Notes: generated from the letters alone by a model not told the origin. A stretch of DNA of 64,000 nt from Microcaldota archaeon (GCA_021801355.1 JAJYYB010000018.1:40087-104086), one strand, 5' to 3'. Shown: positions 8,267-16,604, counted from the first letter of the stretch. Program-made: numbers and translations.

Positions 8267-9616
8267 CTAATCCTTTTTAACTCTTGAGCCACCGAATGTC
8301 CTGACGTCGCTATGGTTCGGGACTATTTTATGTTTTTTCAATCCTACAACCCTATTCAAGAGCCCCGTATTCTTCGCTGCATAATAAAAAATGCCTATCA
8401 TAGTTGTCACCAAAATAATTTCTAGGCTTACGATATCTAGATAAGCCACGAGGAGCAATATGCTAAGCATTCCTGCAATGGAAACCGCAGGGATATAACG
8501 CTTTTCCCGCTTCTTTTCTTTTTTAAGTTTAAAATAGAAGTAGAATGCAGAGAAATTTATTATGAAATAGGAGCCGAGGACTGCGGCATTAGAAGAATCT
8601 ACAATTGCCCCGAATGATATGAAAAGTATGAATAACGCGGAAAGCACGGAAGATACGATTATGGCATTTGAAGGGGTGGAGAACCTGTCAATAAAAGAAA
8701 GCTGCTTTGGCAGTTCGCCATCTCTCCCCAACGCAAAAAGGACCCTTGAAGTGCCCAGTATCCCTGTAAGTATCACTCCGGAGGTTGCAGTAACTCCACC
8801 TATCCCTATAATTACCAAAAGTATTCCGATGTGAAGGCCCGAGATTGCCGTCGCAAGCGGAGCGCTTGCCTTTGCAAGTAGATTGTAAGGGACCATTCCA
8901 ACTGCCACAAAAGCAACCGCAGCGTACAACGCTATTGATATTACTATGGAGATTATTATTGCTCGAGGGATAGTCCGTTCTGGATCCTTGACCTCATCAC
9001 TTATCGTGGTGATTCTTGAAAAGCCCGTAAACGCAAAAAATATTATAGCAGCCCCGGTGAGCGTACCTGAAAATCCATTAGGCGCGAAATCGATAAGATT
9101 CGATGGGTTGAAGCTGAAAATCCCGGCGATTATAAAAAGTATCAGGACGGCTACGTTTATGACAACAAAGACGGTTATCGTCTTTGCAGAATTTTTTATC
9201 CCGAGCAGGTTTATTCCTGCAAACGCCGCTATTGATATAAGAGCAAAGTAAAGCGGTGGTATGCCTATCGAAAACAAGTTGTCGACATACCCTCCAAAAC
9301 TCAATGATACCGCGGATATCGCTATGATATTTCCGAACGTCCAAAGCCAGCCGCCAATAAAGCCTGCCGAAGGCCTAAATGATTCTTTTGCGTATTCATA
9401 AACCCCACCTTCCTTGGCAACATGCCTGGCAAGTTCGGCAAAGCTTAGCCCCGTAAGCATCGCTATTATTCCGGATATTACTATGGAAACTACTATCGAA
9501 GGACCGGCCTCGCCTATGGCAATGCCAATTATCACAAAGATTCCGGCGCCTATTATCGCGCCGAGATTTATCATCACTGCCTGAAGCGTATTAACAGATC
9601 TTGATAATTTATTCAA
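8267..9616 (-). CDS. APC-family amino acid permease
   Basis: A 449-residue integral membrane protein with about 12 helices. It has the APC family start: NTLQAVMINLGAIIGAGIFV with the helix-1 GAIIGAGIF substrate motif near residues 19-27. EGGVYEYAKESF follows near 70-80 and AFTGFSRITTISDEVKDPER near 200. It is a probable proton-coupled amino acid or polyamine importer; the substrate cannot be told. The C-terminus is basic and cytosolic. It stands alone on its strand, with short similar repeats on both sides (about 8126-8155 and 9750-9779). Confidence 0.9.
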   Translation of the reverse strand: MNKLSRSVNTLQAVMINLGAIIGAGIFVIIGIAIGEAGPSIVVSIVISGIIAMLTGLSFAELARHVAKEGGVYEYAKESFRPSAGFIGGWLWTFGNIIAISAVSLSFGGYVDNLFSIGIPPLYFALISIAAFAGINLLGIKNSAKTITVFVVINVAVLILFIIAGIFSFNPSNLIDFAPNGFSGTLTGAAIIFFAFTGFSRITTISDEVKDPERTIPRAIIISIVISIALYAAVAFVAVGMVPYNLLAKASAPLATAISGLHIGILLVIIGIGGVTATSGVILTGILGTSRVLFALGRDGELPKQLSFIDRFSTPSNAIIVSSVLSALFILFISFGAIVDSSNAAVLGSYFIINFSAFYFYFKLKKEKKREKRYIPAVSIAGMLSILLLVAYLDIVSLEIILVTTMIGIFYYAAKNTGLLNRVVGLKKHKIVPNHSDVRTFGGSRVKKD

Positions 9617-9749
9617 ACGTACACCGCAAGTGAGATATTACATGTAATCCCTAATAGGATAACAAGTTATTAACCGTTCGTTAGGCTGCAGTGTCGAACG
9701 GCTATCCTTATGGGTGAGAACTTCGGATCGATCTTAGGGGATTGGTTAC

Positions 9750-9779
9750 CGCAGAAATGCCAATGTTATGTTGGGGGGC
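9750..9779. repeat. Short degenerate direct repeat, copy 2
   Basis: The partner of the copy near 8126-8155. It is followed by a G-run and C-run (gggggg, then cccc after 8 bases) that could form a small hairpin just before the Ntn-hydrolase promoter. Confidence 0.4.
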
Positions 9780-9806
9780 TTTAGAACCCCTTAAATACTT
9801 TATTCA

Positions 9807-9817
9807 CCCTATATAAG
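9807..9817 (+). promoter_or_regulatory. TATA box of the Ntn-hydrolase gene
   Basis: The sequence cctatataag ends about 11 bp before the ATG at 9828, so transcription should begin close to the start codon, suggesting a leaderless mRNA. Confidence 0.5.
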
Positions 9818-9827
9818 ATGTATTTGC

Positions 9828-10727
9828 ATGACTGTTATAGCACAGATACCATACAAGGACGGCATATTGGTGGTAGCCGACAGCAGGATCACAATAGAGC
9901 CGAAGGAATATTCGAGCGCAGATGATTTCGAGAGCAAGGTAACTTATTCTGATGGGCAATCCAAGATAACCAAGTCAAAGGATGGTATGGTCGTCACCGC
10001 AGATGGGGGCGACGTGCTTATCGATTGTGAACTTGTAAGCGTGATCATTGGTAAATCCAGTGGTCTGGAGGGCATTAATGCAGGCAATCGCCAAGGCTTG
10101 GACGAGGTCAATGCCGAACTTGATAATGTGATGGCCGCCATAAACGGTAGCAAAACCTTCGGAGGCAAACACGGCATCGTACTGGCTACGGTGAAGTGCA
10201 CCGATGGCAGTATAAGGTCGCTCATATCAAAGATGCGTACGACGAGCGATGCAGGAACGCAAGGCAATGCGAGCGCAAGGCTGGTGGATATGAAGCTGGA
10301 AAGCCCTGCAGGGTATGCAGCGGGACCGGACATTATGGCGCAGGACCTCCTTAAGTACTTTGTCAACATGAACTGCCCTGATGCAAGCAAAAGGACGATG
10401 GAGGATGCCATGGCTGCGGCGATAATGCTAGAAAACTATTACATAAACCAGCCAACATACGAAAACACCAAGTACGGTAAGGCCAAGATATCCACAGTCG
10501 GTGGGCCGATTACGATGACCGCGGTGCAGAAGGACAAGGACTTGGATGTGGTAATGGGCAAGACCGAGATGAGTATAATGGAAGGAAAGGACTTCAAGGA
10601 GGTCAAGGAGTTTATAGTAAAGAAACTCGGCTGGGACCGCGAGGTTGAAGAGTTCCGTAAGATGAAGGCTGCTGGCGCACTTGAGGCAAATTCTGAGTCG
10701 CCGGAGCACCAGAAGAGCAAGAACTGA
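9828..10727 (+). CDS. Proteasome-like Ntn-hydrolase
   Basis: A 299-residue protein whose N-terminus has the proteasome-beta/HslV layout. After the initiator Met comes Thr2, a possible nucleophile, then a strand and YKDGILVVADSRITI. Counting from Thr2, the Asp of ADSR falls at position 17, as in proteasome beta subunits. A Lys in QSKITKSKDGMVV could serve as Lys33 after an insertion of about 12 residues. No propeptide is present, as in HslV. It is longer than a beta subunit, with a charged C-terminal tail. A self-compartmentalised peptidase (Anbu- or HslV-like) is inference; it may instead be a structural homologue. No ATPase partner is adjacent. Confidence 0.65.
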   Translation: MTVIAQIPYKDGILVVADSRITIEPKEYSSADDFESKVTYSDGQSKITKSKDGMVVTADGGDVLIDCELVSVIIGKSSGLEGINAGNRQGLDEVNAELDNVMAAINGSKTFGGKHGIVLATVKCTDGSIRSLISKMRTTSDAGTQGNASARLVDMKLESPAGYAAGPDIMAQDLLKYFVNMNCPDASKRTMEDAMAAAIMLENYYINQPTYENTKYGKAKISTVGGPITMTAVQKDKDLDVVMGKTEMSIMEGKDFKEVKEFIVKKLGWDREVEEFRKMKAAGALEANSESPEHQKSKN

Positions 10728-10834
10728 GCCTTTGCGCTGTTTCTGTTTTATTTTGGTACATGTTTAGCTTAGCCTATGCCATTTGTTGCAGTATATTTAT
10801 TGCTTAGCAGACCTAATCCTAAATCAGTGGCTTG

Positions 10835-11596
10835 ATGGGCATCCTATCAGAGATAAAGCGACGCTACCGTGAAAGCGAGGTAAAGGCGATATCTAGGGAG
10901 ACTTATAGGCTTGACAAGAGGCTAACCTCTGCGCTGAGCGGTTTCGGGATAGAGCAAGGCGGGAGCGAGGCAGAGAGGTACTTTTCGGTACTCGGCATAA
11001 AGCCCACCGGGAATAAGAGAGCAATACGCGACGCGTACCTGAAGCAGATAAAAAAGTACCATCCTGACATAAACGACGACCCAGGGGCAACTGAGAAGAC
11101 GAAGATGATAAACCAGGCATACAGCATGCTGACCGGTTCCGGCCTCAGGTATGATGTTAAAGAGACCGGAGAGATAAGTGAAAAGCTTGCGCTCTCGATA
11201 AAGCGGGAGCTGCTCAAGGCGTACGAGGCGAGGAGGAAGAAGGAGTATGAAGCGCTGCTCACCTCTGCGGGCTACAACAGGAACAACTGGGACATAGTCA
11301 GGGCGGACATAAAGAAGTTCGCGGACTGGAGGACCAGCTACAGGTATGTATGCAAGGAGCAATTCGGCGTAATATTCGCTTCAGAAAAGAGGATAATGAA
11401 GCTTAATTCAAGAGCCGAGGCGCTGCTGGACAGGCTAGGAGACGAGCATTTAGGCTCGCAGCTCAGGGGCAGCATCGATAGGCTGGCAGCGATGAAAGCG
11501 GTTTCCGGTTCCGTCTCTGAATCGCTCAATAGCATCATAAAAGAGGTTGAGAAGGAACTGGCGAAAACCGAGGACCGGAACTCTGTAAGTTGGTAA
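10835..11596 (+). CDS. J-domain protein
   Basis: A 253-residue protein. A basic N-terminal helix of about 45 residues precedes a J-domain at about 48-110 with YFSVLGIKPTGNKRAIRDAY and the Hsp70-contact motif HPD at 76-78. The rest is helical and charged, with no G/F region, Cys-rich zinc centre or membrane helix, so it is not a canonical DnaJ. It is probably a specialised Hsp70 co-chaperone. An in-frame TTG at 10832 precedes the ATG at 10835; the ATG is preferred. It follows the Ntn-hydrolase gene by about 107 bp. Confidence 0.85.
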   Translation: MGILSEIKRRYRESEVKAISRETYRLDKRLTSALSGFGIEQGGSEAERYFSVLGIKPTGNKRAIRDAYLKQIKKYHPDINDDPGATEKTKMINQAYSMLTGSGLRYDVKETGEISEKLALSIKRELLKAYEARRKKEYEALLTSAGYNRNNWDIVRADIKKFADWRTSYRYVCKEQFGVIFASEKRIMKLNSRAEALLDRLGDEHLGSQLRGSIDRLAAMKAVSGSVSESLNSIIKEVEKELAKTEDRNSVSW

Positions 11597-11847
11597 TATC
11601 GTAGGTTCTTCTCCTGTTTTATTGTAAGAGCAACTATACGCTTCGCAAATTTCTTCGTATGCTAATATTTCTGCGCTACAACACGCGCAGTCGCATGGAT
11701 CCCGACTAATTTTATCCTCTAGGTAGTTTTACATACACTGTATCACCTTGATGCAGGGGACTTACAGTTGAAGAGAAAGGAGAACCTGCGTTCAAGGTCT
11801 TATGTTACACTAAAGTATAAAATTTGTCAAGTCCCTATTACCTTAGT

Positions 11848-13098
11848 ATGTTTTCCGCACCGCTATCAGTCATAGTCCTAGCTATCGTATTTGTACTGAT
11901 AGCCGTAAGGAGGGTGGGCACATTGAGGCTGCAGATATGGCAGGTCATGCTCGCCGGAGCCATAGCAGTGCTGCTTACGGGCCAGATCTCGCCGCTGACA
12001 GCTATATCATATGTTGATCCGACAGTAATAGTGTTCCTTCTCGGGATCTTTGTGGTTGGGCAGGCGCTGACCGAGAGCGGGTATATGCAGTATCTCTCAT
12101 ATAGATTGTTCAGAAGGGCGAAATCGGTTGACTCCCTTGTTTTGCTCATACTTTTTGCCATGGGGCTAGCCTCGGCATTCCTGATGAATGATACATTGGC
12201 AATAATAGGCACGCCGGTAATGCTGTTCTTCGCTGCCAGGGAGCGCATAAACCCTAAGCTTATGCTTATGGCGCTGGCTTTTGCGGTGACGATAGGAAGC
12301 GTTGCGAGCCCGATAGGCAACCCCCAGAATCTGCTCATAGCATCGAGCGGGCTCCTGGGCGCCGAACCCTTCGCCACGTTCTTCGCGAGACTGGCCATAC
12401 CTACCGTGATCAACCTGCTGATAGCGTTCGCACTGCTTAGGCTATTCTATAGGGATGAGTTCAGAGGCAGAAGGCTCGCCCATGAGAGCATCAAGATTAA
12501 GGACGTGAAGTTGGCAGGGATATGCAAGATATCGCTATCGCTGCTTGTAATATCGATAATAGCTTACATTACCACGTTGTCGCTCAAAATCGACATGGGC
12601 TTCAACCTTGCCTATATAGCGGTCATATCTGCGGCGCCTATCCTCATTCTGAGCGAGAAGAGGGCGCGGATAGTCAGGGACATAGACTGGGGCACAATAG
12701 TGTTCTTCATAGCGCTGTTCATCCTCGTCGGGAGCGTGTGGCAGTCCGGATTCATTAACACGCTCATGCAAGGCTCGGGCATAAATTTTGACTCTATGCC
12801 GGCAATATTCGGGGTGAGCATCATAGGCAGCCAGTTCATCTCCAACGTACCGATGGTGCTGCTCTATCTCAAGCTCCTGTCTTTAACGAAGCTGCCGGTA
12901 GCCGCGGTTATGGCTCTGGCTGCTGGAAGCACCATAGCCGGGAACATGTTCATACTCGGAGCCGCTAGCAACGTCATAATAGTCCAGAACGCGGAAAAAC
13001 GGAGCGGACAGACCCTGACGTCCCTCGATTTCGCGAAGATAGGCATACCGCTCACTATCCTGAGCGCCCTGGTGTATTGGGCCTTCCTCTCGTTATAA
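11848..13098 (+). CDS. ArsB/NhaD/SLC13-type ion transporter
   Basis: A 416-residue membrane protein with about 11-12 helices and two related halves. The hallmark loops of the ion-transporter superfamily are ASAFLMNDTLAIIGTPVML in the first half with GSVASPIGNPQNLL after it, and SQFISNVPMVLLYLKL in the second half with GSTIAGNMFILGAASNVII. It is probably an arsenite, sodium/proton or anion carrier in the cytoplasmic membrane; the substrate is not readable and no arsenic regulator or reductase is nearby. An in-frame TTG lies at 11824, but the ATG at 11848 starts just before the first helix. Confidence 0.85.
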   Translation: MFSAPLSVIVLAIVFVLIAVRRVGTLRLQIWQVMLAGAIAVLLTGQISPLTAISYVDPTVIVFLLGIFVVGQALTESGYMQYLSYRLFRRAKSVDSLVLLILFAMGLASAFLMNDTLAIIGTPVMLFFAARERINPKLMLMALAFAVTIGSVASPIGNPQNLLIASSGLLGAEPFATFFARLAIPTVINLLIAFALLRLFYRDEFRGRRLAHESIKIKDVKLAGICKISLSLLVISIIAYITTLSLKIDMGFNLAYIAVISAAPILILSEKRARIVRDIDWGTIVFFIALFILVGSVWQSGFINTLMQGSGINFDSMPAIFGVSIIGSQFISNVPMVLLYLKLLSLTKLPVAAVMALAAGSTIAGNMFILGAASNVIIVQNAEKRSGQTLTSLDFAKIGIPLTILSALVYWAFLSL

Positions 13099-13194
13099 AG
13101 CGATATGCGATATGCCTTTTGGCAAATTATATCTGTGGCTGCCTTCTATCGGACTGTATGCAAACGTCCTATGATAATCGCTTTTAAATGCGTA

Positions 13195-13262
13195 TCAGAT
13201 GCGGTAACCGCACCCAGGCCCGGCGGCGGATCTGGCGCAGGAATTCCCGCTTAATAGCGTGA
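13195..13262 (-). mobile_element. Remnant of a third element end (int-C-like, degraded)
   Basis: Read on the minus strand, this stretch carries ctgggtgcggttac and flanking similarity to the int(C) start region beside the intact tRNA-Ala (about 19460-19527). It lies immediately outside the leftmost attachment-site copy. It suggests an older, mostly deleted element copy, or simply the ancestral chromosomal flank. Confidence 0.4.
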
Positions 13263-13274
13263 GTGGACTTGGCT

Positions 13275-13313
13275 GGGATCGCACCCGCGACCTTCCGCTT
13301 GCAAAGCGGACGC
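13275..13313 (-). repeat. Attachment-site copy A (3' tRNA-Ala fragment)
   Basis: These 39 bp are identical to 19538-19576, which covers the anticodon and T-arm half of the intact tRNA-Ala gene. The acceptor end next to it has diverged (ggacttggct against ggactctgcg). A 5' half is absent. It marks the left boundary of the integrated region. Confidence 0.85.
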
Positions 13314-13314
13314 T

Positions 13315-13529
13315 GGTGTAGCTTTTTCGTCTAGCTCTTGTTTCATTTTACCACAGTGTATCTTGTTTTCAAAGACGCGAACATCTGTGTCTTCGCACAC
13401 AGATAATAGCGCGTCTAGAGATATGAATGGATAAGGTGCGGTTCCAAGCTGTATTCGCACCCAGTGTTTTCGGTCAAGCCTTTCCAAAAAGGTTTGCCGC
13501 GCCCAGAGTTTTTGATAAAACCTTTCCAA
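13315..13529 (-). pseudogene. Integrase N-terminal fragment, copy A (int-N)
   Basis: On the minus strand an ATG at 13529 opens MERFYQKLWARQTFLERLDR and continues to ALLSVCEDTDVRVFENKIHC and MKQELDEK, then runs into the tRNA fragment. The same peptide is encoded beside attachment copy B, and the DNA is clearly homologous over about 220 bp. In SSV-type elements the attachment site lies inside the integrase gene and integration leaves such an int(N) at one end. Here one base is missing just before the core relative to copy B, so the frame into the core differs. Confidence 0.6.
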
Positions 13530-13581
13530 AAAGATTTACCACGATTGGACTGTATTATACTCATCATCATTAAAGTGTTCC

Positions 13582-14865
13582 TCAATACTGCTGCTTAGTT
13601 AGAAGCCATTTCCATAGTGGGATGCATTCTATGCTTGCTTTATCGAACTTTATGATGGACTCGTAGTCCCATGTTACTATTACCAATCTTTTACAGTTTA
13701 GTTCTTTGGAACAGGAAACCAGCGCATTTATCTCTCTTTCAGCTATTTCATCCCTGGAAGACGCGTACGTTACCTGCACCAGCGCAGACACTCTGTCTGA
13801 TTCCTTCAAAACAAAATCAATTTCTTCCTGGGTTTTACTTTTCCAGTAGAAAAGCCTTAATAACGGTGATTCATTCGTAAATCGCATTAGCTCAAGGAAC
13901 ACGCAATTCTCCATCAACTTGCCGATATCGCTCGAAAACCTGACTATCTTAGTCAATCCAGTATCGCATACGTACGCTTTCTTAGGCCAACCTTCTCTGG
14001 CCTTAACACTGCTTGAGAACTTATTAAGGAAGAATAATGCTGCAGAATCTTGGATTTTGTCCACATAATCGTACGTTGCATCCTTGCTCATGCTTATACC
14101 TGATACTTTGTTCATTATGCCATTTATGCTGAACTCTTTTGAGAAATTTTGCAGGAGTTGTTCCAGCAGGAACCTTGCCAATGAGATATTCCTCATCGAA
14201 TTACGCTCTATTATGTCTCTGAACAGTATCAGATCGTAATACTCTTTCAGTATGGACTCCCTGCTCTTCGGATTGAGAGTGGATTCCGGGAAGCCGCCCC
14301 ATTCGAGATAATCGCGCAGTGCATTTCTCAATGCCGCAGCGGCATCTTTAGTTATTTTAATGTCATCTTCTTTGCCCTTGGCTTTGAGGTACTCGGCAAA
14401 GCTGAAGGGGAGCATGAGGTATGTTATCGACCTTCCTCTTAGCTGCGTTGCAATCTCCTTGCTTAGCATTCTGGACGATGAACCGGTTATGTATATTGAG
14501 TAAATTCCGGCGTCCAGTAGTTCTCTCACTATAAGTTCCCAGCCTGAAACATTCTGTATCTCATCGAAAAGCAGGGTAGTAGGAGGTCTTGATGTTATCT
14601 CTATATATATTCTTATCAAATCTCTTATGTTCTGCGGCTCTATGTTGCGGAGCCGTGTATCCTCAAAGTTGAGGTATAAAACTTTGTCCTTTCCGATTTT
14701 GTTTGCAATCTGATACAGGTAATAGGTCTTGCCAGCCCTTCGCGGCCCTATTACGATTGTCGCTCTGCTGCGTATGTTTGACACTCTTAACGTTCTCTCA
14801 ACGCCGGCCTCTATAGACTTACCGATCCATTCTAATACGTAATCTCTCGAAGCTTCCTTATCCAT
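13582..14865 (-). CDS. AAA ATPase with DUF4143-type C-terminal domain
   Basis: A 427-residue ATPase of the AAA_14/DUF4143 group, common in archaeal genomes and mobile elements. Walker A GPRRAGKT is at residues 40-47, Walker B TLLFDEIQ near 95-102, and the sensor YITGSSSRML near 127. LRGRSITYLMLPFSFAEYL and the DUF4143 region with EYLEWGGFPE follow. The C-terminal FLELMRF and EIDFVLKE resemble a PD-(D/E)xK-type nuclease fold, known for the family. Role unclear (DNA handling, defence or regulation). It is the only complete gene between attachment copies A and B and has its own AT-rich upstream region. Confidence 0.85.
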   Translation of the reverse strand: MDKEASRDYVLEWIGKSIEAGVERTLRVSNIRSRATIVIGPRRAGKTYYLYQIANKIGKDKVLYLNFEDTRLRNIEPQNIRDLIRIYIEITSRPPTTLLFDEIQNVSGWELIVRELLDAGIYSIYITGSSSRMLSKEIATQLRGRSITYLMLPFSFAEYLKAKGKEDDIKITKDAAAALRNALRDYLEWGGFPESTLNPKSRESILKEYYDLILFRDIIERNSMRNISLARFLLEQLLQNFSKEFSINGIMNKVSGISMSKDATYDYVDKIQDSAALFFLNKFSSSVKAREGWPKKAYVCDTGLTKIVRFSSDIGKLMENCVFLELMRFTNESPLLRLFYWKSKTQEEIDFVLKESDRVSALVQVTYASSRDEIAEREINALVSCSKELNCKRLVIVTWDYESIIKFDKASIECIPLWKWLLTKQQY

Positions 14866-14947
14866 GATAGTATTAAAAGGATAAAATATTTAAATATTGT
14901 CCTTTTTAAAAGGAAATTATTTGAACTCCGCAATCGCTGTTATGGAG

Positions 14948-15020
14948 CGTTTAGAGATATGAAAGGAGCTGGTGCGGTTCCAAGCTGTATTCGCACCCAG
15001 ACCTGCTTACTGTTCTGCCG
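14948..15020 (-). mobile_element. Deletion junction of element 1
   Basis: Next to copy B the minus strand starts the int(C) reading (RSPQSLLSSKSRNIGGRTVS) but then switches at ctgggtgcgaatac into a second copy of the int(N)-side end sequence (gcgaatacagcttggaaccg) and stops. The rest of the integrase is missing. Recombination between short repeats is the likely cause, leaving element 1 as a deletion derivative. Confidence 0.6.
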
Positions 15021-15096
15021 CCGATATTCCTGCTTTTAGAAGAAAGTAGACTCTGCGGGGATCGCACCCGCGACCTTCCGCTTGCAAAGCGGACGC
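15021..15096 (-). repeat. Attachment-site copy B (tRNA-Ala 3' fragment plus flank)
   Basis: These 76 bp match 19501-19576 with a single mismatch (15048 against 19528). They include the anticodon arm, T-arm and acceptor 3' strand of tRNA-Ala plus 27 bp beyond. To the right the sequence becomes element DNA rather than the tRNA 5' half. It is the shared boundary of two tandem elements. Confidence 0.9.
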
Positions 15097-15325
15097 GGGT
15101 GCCTAACTTCTCATCTAGCATTTGTTCCATTTTAGCACCGTAGATTTTGTTTTCGAAGACGCGAACATCTGTGTCTTCGCACACAGATAATAGCGCGTCT
15201 AGAAATATGAAGGAATACGGTGCGGTTCTAGCTGTATTCGCACCCAGTGTTTTCGTCAAACATTTCCAAAAAGGTTTGTCGCACCCAGAGTTTTTGGTAA
15301 AGCTTTTCGTAAAAAGGTTTCATAG
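15097..15325 (-). pseudogene. Integrase N-terminal fragment, copy B (int-N of element 2)
   Basis: Homologous to int(N) copy A. The minus strand reads FLDALLSVCEDTDVRVFENK, then KMEQMLDEKL and directly into the att core as GRSRVRSPQS. That is the same frame in which int(C) begins at the other end (19547), so circularising the element would fuse them. Upstream, two single-base deletions relative to copy A break the start (a frame from an ATG near 15322 hits TAG), so this copy is probably inactive. Confidence 0.6.
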
Positions 15326-15421
15326 GTTGCACATGGCCCTATGCTACGGCAGCTCGTGCGCGCCCAACATCACTTACGAGGTCTAACGTGCGCAAATGCA
15401 CTGCAAGTCTCCACCAGGCAT

Positions 15422-15531
15422 TACTTTAATAAATCCTCAATCATTCGCCTTTCCTCAGCAGTTATACCATATATTTTATATACAAAATTATCAATGGCAT
15501 TTTCAACTTCAACTATTTCGTTTTCTATCTG
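15422..15531 (-). pseudogene. C-terminal fragment of a restriction/methylase-type protein
   Basis: An open minus-strand stretch reads QIENEIVEVENAIDNFVYKI then YGITAEERRMIEDLLK and a stop. The pattern I-D-x-x-V-Y-x-x-Y-G-I-T-x-E-E with a final I-E is typical of the extreme C-terminus of Type IIG/TaqI-like DNA adenine methylases. The frame is open to just beyond the stop of the AN1 gene, with no start and no methylase motif. I read it as a leftover fragment; a tiny independent gene is less likely. Confidence 0.45.
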
Positions 15532-15566
15532 ACTACTATTCGGAAGTACTGTTAAAGAAAAGTTGC

Positions 15567-16109
15567 CTACTTACCATACACGTTTATTTTACCGCCAGTG
15601 TGATGGATCTCTCTTATACCTCCTGGTGGTCTTAAAGGATTTCCATTGCAATCATGTGTTTCTGGGACCCAATGCCTAGCACAAAAGTATCCATCGCAAT
15701 ATCTACATTGGTGAACGTCTGCCCAATTATTATATTTCTCATCACAATAGGAGCAAAAATTATCTGTATGATATTTTTTAAACTCTAACTGCTTCTTCTT
15801 AAGATACGCTTTTTTCTCAGATTTCTTCATTTTAGCGAAATCTTCAATATTGAGTTTTTCGTATGGAACTGAATATTTATTTTCTAATTTCTCTATTTGC
15901 GTATAATCTTTTTCCATGGTGGAACATTCAGAATTATGCTTTTCTGGTGCCATATGTCTAGAACAAAAATATTTATTGCAGAACTTGCAAACGTGTTTAT
16001 CTGTATTATCAAGATACCTTTTAGCGCATCTTGCACAATAATTTTTATTGTTAATATGTTTGTGTATAAAGTCTAGTATATCTTTACTTATACTGCTTAT
16101 AACGCCCAT
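15567..16109 (-). CDS. Double AN1-type zinc-finger protein
   Basis: A 180-residue protein with two AN1-like zinc fingers. The first has Cys25, 28, 41, 44, 49 and 62 with His52 and His58. The second has Cys119, 122, 135, 138, 143 and 154 with His146 and His152. A lysine-rich helical linker (about 63-115) joins them, and a short Gly-rich tail ends INVYGK. AN1 fingers bind proteins or nucleic acids; in archaea they are often linked to ubiquitin-like or membrane proteins. AT-rich codon use and its place in the integrated element point to acquisition. Function unknown. Confidence 0.8.
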   Translation of the reverse strand: MGVISSISKDILDFIHKHINNKNYCARCAKRYLDNTDKHVCKFCNKYFCSRHMAPEKHNSECSTMEKDYTQIEKLENKYSVPYEKLNIEDFAKMKKSEKKAYLKKKQLEFKKYHTDNFCSYCDEKYNNWADVHQCRYCDGYFCARHWVPETHDCNGNPLRPPGGIREIHHTGGKINVYGK

Positions 16110-16604
16110 ATTATTAATTTTAAGCCGGTGTTTTTATTGCTATCTTTCTAGGACACCCTAGCCCTTAAGCCACGCCAGCACGTTCATCCTTCGGATTCAC
16201 GTGGGCTAACGCGCCAACACGCTGCAAGCCTAGCCATCTAGGCAGTGTAAGGAACCTCAAGGAGCCGATTTTGCCCCCACCCAAAATCGGCTCTGGGCTT
16301 ATGCAGGCTAAGCCCAAAACCGGCGTTTTCTTGGGCAAACCTTCTTTCTGAAAAGAAGGTTGGTCGCACGCAGCAGCGAGCAGCCCCGGAGGCTGCGAAG
16401 CTGCGCAGGGCGACTTTAACCGATTTCTTTAACCGAAATCGTATATTAGCTGTGTAAAGTCGCTCGACGACAGATTTTGGGTCATTTCCGCCTTGTCGTC
16501 GGAGCGTGAACTTTAACCGATTTTCGGGCTTTGGTTAAAGCCCGTTTTGGTTAAAGTTGAAAGCAGGAAAAGTGGCTTATAAAGATGGGATGCGAAATAC
16601 CGCT
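16110..16604. other. Structured non-coding region with nested palindromes
   Basis: About 500 bp without a convincing gene. It holds several strong inverted repeats: 16262-16273 with 16282-16293 (12 bp perfect, gagccgattttg, 8-base loop); 16295-16300 with 16310-16315; 16461-16472 with 16494-16506 (cgctcgacgaca, one bulge); and a nested pair in which aactttaacc (16509-16518) matches 16549-16558 while cgggcttt (16525-16532) matches 16537-16544. The motif ctttaaccga recurs at about 16413, 16430 and 16511. It could be a replication origin or Rep site of the element, an ncRNA, or divergent control of its two genes. Confidence 0.5.
16509..16558. repeat. Nested inverted repeat, candidate origin or operator
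   Basis: Outer 10-bp arms aactttaacc / ggttaaagtt enclose an 8-bp stem cgggcttt / aaagcccg with a ggtt loop, both perfect. It lies about 60 bp upstream of the membrane J-domain gene. Confidence 0.6.

Noticed and set aside
8080..8292. 70-codon minus-strand frame at the permease 3' end
   Set aside because: It overlaps the permease in another frame, contains a repeat copy, and has no family features.
16110..16604. CRISPR array
   Set aside because: The inverted repeats differ from each other and there is no regular repeat-spacer spacing or cas gene.
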